Assembly: GCA_005883615.1 (NCBI GenBank)
Contig: VBEC01000032.1
Span: forward strand, 1-39,394
From: Chloroflexota bacterium
Lineage (GTDB): Bacteria > Chloroflexota > Limnocylindria > Limnocylindrales > CSP1-4
DNA length: 39,394 bases
Direction: 5' to 3'
Part shown: positions 1-7,511 of the stretch, in pieces
Layout of the letters: each line of letters begins with the position of its first letter
Position numbering within the stretch: position 1 is the stretch's first letter
Made by a program: the position numbers and the translations under genes
Notes under the pieces: generated by a model
What the model was told of the DNA's origin: nothing
Database searches by the model: none
Seen by the model: only the letters and a program-made list of their open reading frames with translations

Positions 1-2
1 TG

Positions 3-251
3 TCGTCCGACTTCCCGGAGCGACGGCGGATCGTGATCGACGATCCCGACGGACCGCTGGGGGCCGTGTGCGATCCGACCGACCCAACCGCCATCGCCGA
101 CGCCCTCCGCTCGATCCTCGGACTCGAGCCCGCGGCCGCCGCGGACCTGCGCGCGCGGTGTGCCCGGGCGGCCCGAGAACGCTACAGCTGGGAGAGCCAG
201 GTACCTGCCCTGCTCGCGACGTACCGGGCGGCAACCGGTCGAGACTGGTAG
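3..251 (+). CDS. C-terminal end of a glycosyltransferase (5' end outside the window)
   Basis: Only the last ~82 residues are present; the reading frame is open from the window edge to the TAG at 249-251. The visible part has the usual end of a GT4 (GT-B fold) glycosyltransferase: a short segment matching 'GxVCDPTDPxAIADALRSIL', where the enzyme sets limits on a glycosylation domain, then a helix with 'ARERYSWESQVPALLATYRAA'-like residues that closes the C-terminal Rossmann domain. The internal GTG at 33 is not the true start, because the frame and the family fold continue upstream. It lies directly before the epimerase and exporter genes, so it probably acts in the same polysaccharide pathway. 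The sugar donor cannot be told from this fragment. Confidence 0.7.
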   Translation, partial: SSDFPERRRIVIDDPDGPLGAVCDPTDPTAIADALRSILGLEPAAAADLRARCARAARERYSWESQVPALLATYRAATGRDW

Positions 252-259
252 GCGCATGT

Positions 260-265
260 GATACT
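260..265 (+). promoter_or_regulatory. Possible -10 element (GATACT) for the epimerase gene
   Basis: GATACT is preceded by TGT, giving an extended -10 appearance, and lies 8 nt before the ATG at 274. That spacing would place transcription start at or next to the start codon, so the mRNA would be leaderless. No convincing Shine-Dalgarno precedes the ATG. This is inferred from position only. Confidence 0.35.
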
Positions 266-273
266 CCGCCCCG

Positions 274-1407
274 ATGGAGGGTAGGGGCCGGCCCCATGGC
301 CGCTCGCTGACGATCGCGGCGACCGTGGCCCTGGGCGTGGTCGTCGCCATCCCGACCCTCGTCGGCTTCGGCGGTCGGCGAGCGGAGGCGCCCAGCCAGT
401 CGCCGGGGAGCAGCCGAGCATCGGCGAGCCGAACGATCGACAGCCAGCCGCCCGCGGGAACAGCATCGCCACGCGCCCCAGCCGCAGGCGTCTCGCCACC
501 GCCGCCGACCCCGTCGCCCAAGCCGCCCGCCGGGACCTCAGGCGCGGCTCGCGCGGGAGGCCCCTCCTTCCGCACTGTGCGCCTCACCCTCGCGCGGCTC
601 ACGCCCGCGCAGCTCCCGTACCAGGGCGCCCGGCCGGTGTCCCTTAGCTCGCCTCCGTATCCGACCGATTCCCGGGGCGTCCGCGTCGTCATCCGTGACG
701 GGAAGGCCCACTACGCGCCGGTACAGCTCGCGCAACAGGGCCTGGAGCTCGTCGACGCCTTCAACCAGACCGGCAAGAGGGCCTATCTCGATGTCGCGCG
801 GCGCGTTGCAGGGCAGCTCGTGCTGCGAGGTCGAAGCTTCTCGAATGGCCTGTTCCTGACGTACGACTTCGCCTTCCCGATGCACGGCCGGAGCAGCGAA
901 GTGTTACGCGCTCCGTGGTACTCGGGCATGGCCCAGGGACTTGCCGCGTCCTTCTTCGTGCGCCTGGCCCGCGCAAGTGGACAGCCCGGCTTTCTGCGGA
1001 CAGCCGGCCTCGTCATGCGGGCGATGGAGAACCTCCGAACACGCGACGATCGGGCGTGGGTCAGTACCGTGGACAGTCTTGGCTACCTGTGGATCGAGGA
1101 GTACCCGCTGGACCACGATCACACGCTGAACGGCTATCTCTTTGCGCTATTCGGGCTCTACGAGTACTGGCTGGCGACCGGCTCTGGTGCCGCCAAGAGC
1201 CTCCTGGCGGGCGGCGTTGCGGCGCTGAGACATTACGTTCCGCAGTTCAGGAACGTTGGCGCGATCAGCGCTTATTGCCTGCGCCATCGCGTCCAGAATG
1301 CGAAGTACCACCGCATCCACATCTGGCAATTGCGCTTCCTGGGCCGCATCACGGGCGATGCGTCTTTCTCACGCATGTCGAAAGCGTTCGCCGCCGACTT
1401 CTCCTGA
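274..1407 (+). CDS. Membrane-anchored D-glucuronyl C5-epimerase-like protein
   Basis: This 377-residue protein probably epimerises D-glucuronate to L-iduronate in a finished polysaccharide outside the membrane. Residues ~12-34 form one hydrophobic segment (signal anchor or signal peptide). They are followed by a Pro/Ala/Ser-rich linker (~35-100) that would hold the catalytic domain away from the membrane. Residues ~110-377 match the C-terminal domain of glucuronyl C5-epimerases (C5-epim_C): PWYSGMAQG at 214-222, a 'WIEEYP' segment, 'LNGYLFALFGLYEY', and YHRIHIWQL at 345-353, the family's YH..HI.QL signature. The family's beta-sandwich N-terminal part is shorter than in animal heparosan epimerases. 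It faces the ABC exporter genes tail to tail, 53 bp apart. Substrate is inferred from the family; alginate-type epimerases are unrelated in sequence. A hydrolase or lyase of similar (alpha/alpha) fold is the main alternative. Confidence 0.75.
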   Translation: MEGRGRPHGRSLTIAATVALGVVVAIPTLVGFGGRRAEAPSQSPGSSRASASRTIDSQPPAGTASPRAPAAGVSPPPPTPSPKPPAGTSGAARAGGPSFRTVRLTLARLTPAQLPYQGARPVSLSSPPYPTDSRGVRVVIRDGKAHYAPVQLAQQGLELVDAFNQTGKRAYLDVARRVAGQLVLRGRSFSNGLFLTYDFAFPMHGRSSEVLRAPWYSGMAQGLAASFFVRLARASGQPGFLRTAGLVMRAMENLRTRDDRAWVSTVDSLGYLWIEEYPLDHDHTLNGYLFALFGLYEYWLATGSGAAKSLLAGGVAALRHYVPQFRNVGAISAYCLRHRVQNAKYHRIHIWQLRFLGRITGDASFSRMSKAFAADFS

Positions 1408-1460
1408 ACCGTGGGAACGATCGATCGAGGGCGCAGCAGACAAGCCGGAGCGCCTGGCCG

Positions 1461-2258
1461 TCAGCCCGCCAGTGCCGCCACGGACGCCGCCTTCTCCAGG
1501 CGTGCCCGCTCGGAGCGCTCCTGGTGGATCCGCACGACGTCGGCCGGGTCGCCCTCGGCAACGATGTGGCCTCGCTCGAGGAGCATCGCCTTGTTGCAGA
1601 ACTGGGTCACCCAGTTCATGTCGTGCGTCACGAGCACGATTCCCTTGGCAGCCTTGATGAGCTCGCGGATGCGCACCTGGCTCTTGGCGCGGAACGCCTG
1701 GTCGCCGGTTCCGAGCACTTCGTCGAGAAGGAGAACATCGGGATCGACCGCGGTCGCGATGCTGAAGCCGAGGCGGGCGCGCATGCCCGCCGAGTAGGTC
1801 TTGATCGCCGCGTCGATGAACTGGCCGATGTCGGCGAACTCGATGATTCCTTCCAGTCGTTCCTCCATTTCGCGATGGTCGATCCCCAGGAAGGCCCCCG
1901 CCAGCAGGATGTTGTCGCGGCCGCTGAGCTCCTGATCGAAGCCCGCCCCGAGCGTCAGCAGGCTCGACACCTGGCCGCGAACGTCGATGATCCCCTCGGA
2001 CGGCATGATGATGCCGGCGAGGACCTGGAGGAGCGTGCTCTTGCCGGCCCCGTTCGGGCCGATCACAGCGAGCGACTCGCCGTGCACGACTCGGAAGGAC
2101 ACGTCCCGCAAGGCCCAGAAGTGAGTGGGCCCCTCGTGGCGCCGCAGCACCCGGATGAACGACTGGTGCATCGTCGTCTTGCGCGTCAGGCGAAGGCTGT
2201 ACTGGACGCCGAGACCGCGCACGTCGATGGCGTACGGATCCGCCCGGGCGGTGCTCAC
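1461..2258 (-). CDS. Polysaccharide ABC exporter, ATP-binding subunit (Wzt/TagH type)
   Basis: This 265-residue ATPase would power export of a lipid-linked polysaccharide with the permease encoded just upstream. Visible motifs are Walker A GPNGAGKST (~67-75), a Q-loop region, the family-typical 'YSAGMRARLGFSIATA' signature (~155-170), Walker B 'DVLLLDEVLGTGD' (~174-186) and the switch histidine in 'LVTHDMNWV' (~209-217). The start is the GTG at 2258, which overlaps the permease stop as GTGA (4 bp), so translation is coupled. At 265 residues it lacks the C-terminal carbohydrate-binding domain carried by Wzt proteins that recognise a capped non-reducing end. It therefore resembles the KpsT/TagH-like subgroup. 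The exact polymer is unknown. Confidence 0.9.
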   Translation of the reverse strand: MSTARADPYAIDVRGLGVQYSLRLTRKTTMHQSFIRVLRRHEGPTHFWALRDVSFRVVHGESLAVIGPNGAGKSTLLQVLAGIIMPSEGIIDVRGQVSSLLTLGAGFDQELSGRDNILLAGAFLGIDHREMEERLEGIIEFADIGQFIDAAIKTYSAGMRARLGFSIATAVDPDVLLLDEVLGTGDQAFRAKSQVRIRELIKAAKGIVLVTHDMNWVTQFCNKAMLLERGHIVAEGDPADVVRIHQERSERARLEKAASVAALAG

Positions 2259-3145
2259 AGGACCTTCGCAAATGCCGGTTCGACCCGTTTGAAGAACAGG
2301 ATCGCCAGGGCCAGGAGCACGCACGAGACCAGGAGCAGCCCGGCGAGGCCACCCCAGTCCGGCAGCACGTCGTCGTAGATGATCGCGTGATACGACTCGA
2401 AGATGATCGAGAACGGGTTGAGGGCCAGCAGGTGGGCAACCTGCGGATGCGACTCCGACAGGTGCGCGAGCTGATCGGCCGAATAGAGGGCCGGAGACAG
2501 GTAGAACCACAGGCGCAGCAGGTGCCGCAGCAGGTTCCCAACGTCCCGGTAGAAGACGTTCAAGCCTGCCACGAAGATGGAGAAAGCCAGCGTGAACACG
2601 AACTGCGGCAGCGCGATGACCGGAATGAGGAGTGCCGTGGGACTCGCTCGGTCCCGGTAGAGGAACAGGAGCAGGGCAAACAGGGGGATCAGGCCGAACG
2701 CGAAGTTCACGATTCCACTGACGGTCGACGCAAGCGGCAGGACGATCTTGGGGAAGTGGACCTGCTTGATGATCCGCTCCTGCGAGACCACCGATCCAGT
2801 CGCGTCGTTGACGCTGCTCGCGAACCACTTCCAGGGCAGGATCGCGGCGAAGATGAAGAGCGGGTAGTCGGGCTTGCTGCTGCGGGTCAGGATCGAGACG
2901 AATACGACGTACACGACCATCTGGAGCAGGGGGTCGAGCACCCACCAGATGTTGCCAAGTAGGGTGTCCGAGCCCTTCTTCTTGAGGTCTGCCTGGACCA
3001 GGTAGCGGGCCAGGCGCCGTCGCGACCAGATGTCGCGGAATCCCTCGGCAACGAGCTCGATTGGTCCCGGCCGCGTGCCCCGGTAGACCACTCGTTCCGG
3101 CACGCCTGCAGCCTTCGGCGCGGGCGTCGTGTCGGTCGTAGCCAT
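2255..3145 (-). CDS. Polysaccharide ABC exporter, permease subunit (Wzm/TagG type)
   Basis: This 296-residue ABC-2 type permease has a hydrophilic N-terminus (~1-50) and six hydrophobic segments. The segment 'LARYLVQADLKKKGSDTLLGNIWWVLDPL' (split here by its conserved KKGS and LLG..W..LDP blocks) is typical of polysaccharide and teichoic-acid export permeases. 'FYRDVGNLLRHLLRLWFYLSP' in the second half is another family hallmark. It forms the membrane channel for the ATPase encoded downstream with a 4-bp overlap. The ATG at 3145 lies 9 nt after a TAACCT -10-like element. The gene is divergent from the GT gene at 3248, so both arms of the polysaccharide locus may be controlled from 3146-3247. 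Confidence 0.9.
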   Translation of the reverse strand: MATTDTTPAPKAAGVPERVVYRGTRPGPIELVAEGFRDIWSRRRLARYLVQADLKKKGSDTLLGNIWWVLDPLLQMVVYVVFVSILTRSSKPDYPLFIFAAILPWKWFASSVNDATGSVVSQERIIKQVHFPKIVLPLASTVSGIVNFAFGLIPLFALLLFLYRDRASPTALLIPVIALPQFVFTLAFSIFVAGLNVFYRDVGNLLRHLLRLWFYLSPALYSADQLAHLSESHPQVAHLLALNPFSIIFESYHAIIYDDVLPDWGGLAGLLLVSCVLLALAILFFKRVEPAFAKVL

Positions 3146-3154
3146 GCGCGCGGT

Positions 3155-3160
3155 AGGTTA
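3155..3160 (-). promoter_or_regulatory. Possible -10 element (TAACCT, minus strand) for the exporter operon
   Basis: On the minus strand TAACCT ends 9 nt before the permease ATG at 3145, consistent with a leaderless or near-leaderless transcript. It sits back to back with the plus-strand element at 3235-3240. Confidence 0.35.
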
Positions 3161-3234
3161 GCATGGCCTCTCTTCACCACGGCCCGGCGGGTCCGGGTTT
3201 TGCACTCGCTGGCGGCTCGGCGAAACGGCGACGA

Positions 3235-3240
3235 TAGACT
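3235..3240 (+). promoter_or_regulatory. Probable -10 element (TAGACT) for the GT–GT–wecB operon
   Basis: TAGACT ends 7 nt before the ATG at 3248, so transcription would start at the A of the start codon. The same hexamer recurs at 20133, 33219 and, on the minus strand, 13336-13341. No Shine-Dalgarno precedes the ATG, which supports a leaderless mRNA. Confidence 0.5.
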
Positions 3241-3247
3241 GTCGGCC

Positions 3248-5125
3248 ATGTCCGAACCCGGGTCGTCGTTGGGACACCCCACTCGCACGGTCGTCGTCTC
3301 GAGCTGGTTTCCTGCGCTCGACGATTCGTCGAAGGGTCGCTTCGTGGCCGATCAGGTCGACGCACTGCGGGCAACCGGCGCCGTCGAGCCACTGTTGATT
3401 TCCTTCGATCCGGCCCGCCTGACGGGGGGCCCGCTCGATCGCCGGCGCCAGGCTGCTGCCGTCCACAGGGTGTCTCGGGAAGCCACCCGCAGCGGCGGCG
3501 CAGTCTTTTCTTCGTCCGGCTGGAGCGGCCCCCCGGGCGTACCGGTCGCCCGCCTGCCCATCGCCAGCGGTGGGCGCGGGATCGGAGCGCGGACGCACCA
3601 CGCCCAGGACCGGCGCATCGCGCTGGACGCCGTGGCGGGGCTCCTGCCGGCCGATGGCCGAACGGTCGTGCACGCTCATACCGGCTACCCCGACGGAGCC
3701 GCGGCCACCACCCTCGCCGACCGGCTGGCAGCCCCCTTCGTGATCACAGAGCACGCCACGTATCTCGGGCAGCAGCTCGGCCAGCCGGAACTGCGCCGCG
3801 AGTACGTGGCGGCAACGCGCCGTGCGGCTCGGGTGATCGCCGTGAGCCAGTCCCTCGCGGACGAACTACGCGCGGCGATCCCCGAATGCGCCCCAAAACT
3901 CGTCGTCCTCCCCAACGCGGTCGCCGTCGACCAGTTTCGTGCGGCGCCCGTTGTGTCGCGCGACCCGAACGAGCTCCTCTACGTGGGATATCGAACAAAG
4001 AGCAAGGGCATGGATACCCTCCTTCAGGCGTTCGCCCTTGTCCATCGAGTCCGGCCGACGACCACGCTTCGGCTCCTGGGTCGATCGCCCAGCGACGAGG
4101 TCGAAGGGGGCTGGCGCCGATTGGCGGACGACCTCGGCCTCGGCCGGGCCGTTTGCTTCGAGGGTCCTGCGCTCCGCCCTGACGTCGCCGATGCCATGGC
4201 CCGGGCTAGCCTCCTCGTACATGCCAGCCGGCACGAGACGTTCGGCGTTGCCCCGGTCGAGGCCCTCGCCTCCGGCCTGCCGGTCATCGCCACCGAAACC
4301 GGGCCATTACGGGAGATCCTCGGCGACGAGCCCGCGCGCTTCGGAGCACTCGTGCCTGTCGGCGATGCCGGAGCTCTGGCCCACGCGATCACGGTGGCCC
4401 TCGACGCGCGGGAAACGTTCGATCCTCAGGTGCTTCGAGCGTCCGTCGAGCAACGATTCGGAGCTTCCGCCGTCGCCCGTCGCCTCGTTCGGCTGTATGA
4501 GGAGGTCCTCGCAGAAGGCTCCGGGCGTCCGACGCCGCGAGCCACCGCAAGCGCGACCTGGTCGCCGCCCGCGGAGGGCCTCGCTACCCCGACGGGCGGC
4601 ACGCTGGTAGTGGCCCTCGACACGGCAAAGGCCGCTCGCTGGCTGGCTGCGTTGCCGGCGTCAGTCGGGTCGAGGTTGTGGGTGGTCTGCGCCGCGGGAA
4701 GCGCGGCCGCGGAGCTGCCATCCGGCCTCGGCCGCGTGATCGCGGTCGATCTCGGCGGCCGGGATGGCTTCGGTTCGGAAGGGGTCGTGCAGCGAGGACG
4801 CTCAGGCGCCGTTTCTCGACTCATCCAGCTTGCGCACATGGCGGTTGCCTTTGTGCGAGCACGAAGCAGCGGTCTTCAAAGAGACGCTGAGATGCGCGCT
4901 GCCGTCGGCCGTGCGACCGCCGATCTCCGGGCCTCGCTCGGCGAGGGAGCGGATATCGAGGTCGTCTGCTTCGACGGCATCGACTATCTCGCGGCGGAAC
5001 ACGTCGTGGCCTCGGGGCTCGCCCGTCCGGCCCCGGGCGGAATGCGCTGGCTGGCCGACCAGGGGGCCGCGGCCGTCGACGAGCATTCGGGACGGCTGCC
5101 ATCCGTTGCCGCCGCGGCCGGGTAG
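3248..5125 (+). CDS. GT4-family glycosyltransferase with an extra ~200-residue C-terminal domain
   Basis: This 625-residue protein should transfer a sugar from an NDP-sugar onto the growing polysaccharide on the cytoplasmic face. Residues ~1-415 form a GT-B fold: the N-terminal Rossmann half opens with 'RTVVVSSWFPALDDSSKGRF'. The donor-binding half has 'ELLYVGYRTKSKGMDTLLQA' and the retaining-enzyme E-x7-E motif in 'HETFGVAPVEALASGLPVIA'. After a Pro/Thr-rich linker (~430-455), residues ~456-625 form a second Rossmann-like unit ('TLVVALDTAKAARWLAALP', 'DIEVVCFDGIDYLAAEHVV', 'GGMRWLADQGA') with no recognised motif. The start is set at the ATG 3248, 7 nt after TAGACT; an in-frame GTG/TTG-type start 48 nt upstream would add residues unlike the fold. 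It heads a plus-strand operon with the next GT and wecB. Confidence 0.85.
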   Translation: MSEPGSSLGHPTRTVVVSSWFPALDDSSKGRFVADQVDALRATGAVEPLLISFDPARLTGGPLDRRRQAAAVHRVSREATRSGGAVFSSSGWSGPPGVPVARLPIASGGRGIGARTHHAQDRRIALDAVAGLLPADGRTVVHAHTGYPDGAAATTLADRLAAPFVITEHATYLGQQLGQPELRREYVAATRRAARVIAVSQSLADELRAAIPECAPKLVVLPNAVAVDQFRAAPVVSRDPNELLYVGYRTKSKGMDTLLQAFALVHRVRPTTTLRLLGRSPSDEVEGGWRRLADDLGLGRAVCFEGPALRPDVADAMARASLLVHASRHETFGVAPVEALASGLPVIATETGPLREILGDEPARFGALVPVGDAGALAHAITVALDARETFDPQVLRASVEQRFGASAVARRLVRLYEEVLAEGSGRPTPRATASATWSPPAEGLATPTGGTLVVALDTAKAARWLAALPASVGSRLWVVCAAGSAAAELPSGLGRVIAVDLGGRDGFGSEGVVQRGRSGAVSRLIQLAHMAVAFVRARSSGLQRDAEMRAAVGRATADLRASLGEGADIEVVCFDGIDYLAAEHVVASGLARPAPGGMRWLADQGAAAVDEHSGRLPSVAAAAG

Positions 5126-5174
5126 TGCGGGCTCGGACCGCGCGTGGGGAGCTGATCGGGAACGGCAGGGCCCT

Positions 5175-6374
5175 TTGAAGGGCGCCTCTCCGCGTCCCGT
5201 AGCCATGCTCACGCACTCGTACTACGAAGAGGATCCGCGCGTCCGGCGCGAGGCCGAGGCGCTCGTGTCGAGCGGGCGCCCCGTGCACGTCTTCGCCCTG
5301 CGCAAGCCCTCCGACGGTCCGCTCGCAGAGCTCGACGGAGTCCAGATCCGCCGGGTCGACGTTCAACGCCACCAGGGCGCCGGGCTGCGGACCTATGTGA
5401 GCGAGTACCTGTCCTTCCTGCTCCGGGCTGGACTGGCACTGAGCCGCGCCCACCGCAGGCAACCGTATGGGCTGGTCCAGGTCCATACCCTCCCCGACTT
5501 CCTCGTGTTCGCCGCGATTCCCGTCCGACTCGCCGGGGCGCCCGTGCTGCTCGACCTCCACGAAGCGATGCCAGAGTTCTTCGCAATGCGCTTTCCACGC
5601 TCGTCCGGGCGCCTTACGGGTGCCCTCCTGCGCACTCAGGAACGACTGTCAATCGCCATGGCGAGCCACGTCCTCACCGTCAATGACGCTCTGGCCGAAC
5701 GGCTGGTCAGTCAGGGAGTCCCTGCGGAAAAGGTCAGCGTCGTCGCGAACAGCCCATCACTCGCGCGCTTCGATCCCTCCCGGCATCGGCGGCGGCGATT
5801 CATGTCCGATGGCACGTTGCGGCTCGTGTACGCGGGCGCGGTCACCCCCGTGTACGAGCTCGAGGTGGCAATCGCCGCGGTCGCGGAGCTCCGGCGTCAG
5901 CGCCCGAGCTTGCCGGTCACGCTCGACATCTTCGGCCGAGGTGACGCCGAGGAGAGCCTGAGGGACTGCGCATCCCGGCTCGAGCTCGATGATGCGGTCC
6001 GGCTTCACGGACGGATTCCGCTCGACGATGTTCCGGCTCGGATTGCCGGGGCGGATATCGGGCTCGCGCCGACCCGCGTCAATGCGTTCACGGCGCTCAG
6101 CCTGTCGACCAAGATCTTCGAGTACGCGGCCATGGCCAAGCCGGTCGTGGCGAGTCGTCTGCCGTTGGTGGAGAAAACGTTTGGATCCGCCGCTGTCACG
6201 CTGTACGCGTCTGGCGATCCCGCCGACCTGGCGAGCGCCATCTTCGGCCTGGTCGACGATCCGCGAGCGCGACGCGCCCGGGCGGCAAGGGCCACGCGGG
6301 CCGTTCAGCAACTCGCCTGGGAACGGGTCTCCGGTCGATTCGTCGCGCTCGTGGACAGGCTCGCCCGTGGCTAG
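5175..6374 (+). CDS. GT4-family glycosyltransferase
   Basis: A glycosyltransferase of GT-B fold, 399 residues from the TTG start. The first strand and loop are 'PVAMLTHSYYEEDPRVRREA', the usual opening of GT4 enzymes that act on surface polysaccharides. The middle has 'QVHTLPDFLVFAAIPVRLAG' and 'VLLDLHEAMPEFF'. The donor half has 'LRLVYAGAVTPVYELEVAI' and 'LSLSTKIFEYAAMAKPVVAS', where a conserved Glu binds the sugar-nucleotide. The start is uncertain: the ATG at 5205 would cut into the first beta-strand, while the TTG at 5175 keeps it whole and follows GGCAGGG. The gap to the upstream GT is 49 bp and to wecB 15 bp, so the three genes are probably cotranscribed. Sugar specificity is not visible. 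Confidence 0.85.
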   Translation: MKGASPRPVAMLTHSYYEEDPRVRREAEALVSSGRPVHVFALRKPSDGPLAELDGVQIRRVDVQRHQGAGLRTYVSEYLSFLLRAGLALSRAHRRQPYGLVQVHTLPDFLVFAAIPVRLAGAPVLLDLHEAMPEFFAMRFPRSSGRLTGALLRTQERLSIAMASHVLTVNDALAERLVSQGVPAEKVSVVANSPSLARFDPSRHRRRRFMSDGTLRLVYAGAVTPVYELEVAIAAVAELRRQRPSLPVTLDIFGRGDAEESLRDCASRLELDDAVRLHGRIPLDDVPARIAGADIGLAPTRVNAFTALSLSTKIFEYAAMAKPVVASRLPLVEKTFGSAAVTLYASGDPADLASAIFGLVDDPRARRARAARATRAVQQLAWERVSGRFVALVDRLARG

Positions 6375-6389
6375 ACCTTGGCCGGTTTC

Positions 6390-7511
6390 ATGAGCCAGGC
6401 GATCGCGCACGTGGTAGGCGCCAGGCCCAACTTCATGAAAGCCGCCCCGGTCGTCCGTGCCCTGGGGGACCTGGCCGCGACGCAGATCCTCATCCACACC
6501 GGTCAGCACTACGACGCCGGGATGTCCGACGTCTTCTTTCGCGAGCTTGGCCTGCCTGAACCGGACATCAATTTGGGCGTCGGTTCCGGCTCCCACGCGT
6601 CCCAGACGGCTGTCTTGCTGGTCGGCCTGGAGAAGGCCTTCGCTGAGGCGTCCCCCGCGGTCGTCGTCGTGTACGGCGACGTCAACTCCACGATCGCAGC
6701 GGCGCTCGTGGCGGCCAAGGTCGGGATTCCGATCGCGCACGTGGAAGCCGGCCTTCGGAGCTTCGACATGACGATGCCCGAAGAGGTCAACCGCAAGGTC
6801 ACTGATGCGCTCTCCGACCTGTGCTTCGCGACGAGTCCGGATGCGATCGCGCACCTGGCCCGCGAAGGCGTGGCAACCGAGCGCATCCACTTCGTCGGCA
6901 ACCCCATGATCGACACCCTCCTTGCCAACCTCGATCGGTTCGACGCGGCGCGCGCGCGTTCTGCGCTCTCGCTGCCCGAGCGATTCGCCGTGGCGACCCT
7001 GCATCGCCCGGGGAACGTAGATGCCCCGCGGGATGCGCGTCGTCTCGTGTATGCCCTCGGGGAGCTGGCGGCGTTGCTCCCGACTGTGCTCCCGCTGCAT
7101 CCCCGCGGGCGAGCGAGCCTCGAGGTTGCCGGCCTCACCGCGAGCGAGCGCCTGCGCGTGATCGAGCCGCTGGGCTACGTCGACTTCCTCTCGCTGGTGC
7201 GCGGCGCGGCCCTGGTGCTCACCGATTCGGGCGGGATCCAGGAGGAAACGACGATTCTCGGCATCCCGTGCCTTACGGTCCGGCCGAACACCGAGCGCCC
7301 GATCACGATCAGCCACGGTACGAACCGCCTGGTGACGCCCGATGAGGTCGGCGGGGCGGCAGCCTCGATTCTGGCCGGAGGGATCGACTGGCCCCCAGAG
7401 CGACCACCGCTGTGGGATGGCCGGGCGGGCCCGCGAATCGCCAGGATTCTCGATCAGTTCGTTCGGGAGCGGACCGACGACCAGGCCCGCGAGCTACGCG
7501 GAGGCGACTGA
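6390..7511 (+). CDS. wecB: UDP-N-acetylglucosamine 2-epimerase (non-hydrolysing)
   Basis: Converts UDP-GlcNAc to UDP-ManNAc in the cytoplasm. The 373-residue length is normal for WecB/MnaA. Visible signatures are GARPNFMKAAP (10-20), HTGQHYD (36-42), YGDVNST with Asp97, HVEAGLRS with Glu119, MPEEVNR around Glu131/132, TLHRPGNVD with His205, and TDSGGIQEE. These Asp/Glu/His positions correspond to the catalytic residues known from the E. coli enzyme. The His motif reads HRPGN rather than the common HRREN; similar variants occur in the family. The ATG at 6390 was preferred over an in-frame TTG at 6378 because it begins just before the first beta-strand. Its product can feed the dehydrogenase at 13502. 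The 3' end overlaps the convergent GT gene by 18 bp. Confidence 0.93.
   Translation: MSQAIAHVVGARPNFMKAAPVVRALGDLAATQILIHTGQHYDAGMSDVFFRELGLPEPDINLGVGSGSHASQTAVLLVGLEKAFAEASPAVVVVYGDVNSTIAAALVAAKVGIPIAHVEAGLRSFDMTMPEEVNRKVTDALSDLCFATSPDAIAHLAREGVATERIHFVGNPMIDTLLANLDRFDAARARSALSLPERFAVATLHRPGNVDAPRDARRLVYALGELAALLPTVLPLHPRGRASLEVAGLTASERLRVIEPLGYVDFLSLVRGAALVLTDSGGIQEETTILGIPCLTVRPNTERPITISHGTNRLVTPDEVGGAAASILAGGIDWPPERPPLWDGRAGPRIARILDQFVRERTDDQARELRGGD

Noticed and set aside
915-2378. Long plus-strand open frame (487 codons) across the exporter genes
   Set aside because: Antisense shadow of the Wzm/Wzt genes; composition is typical of a GC-rich out-of-frame reading and no motif is present.
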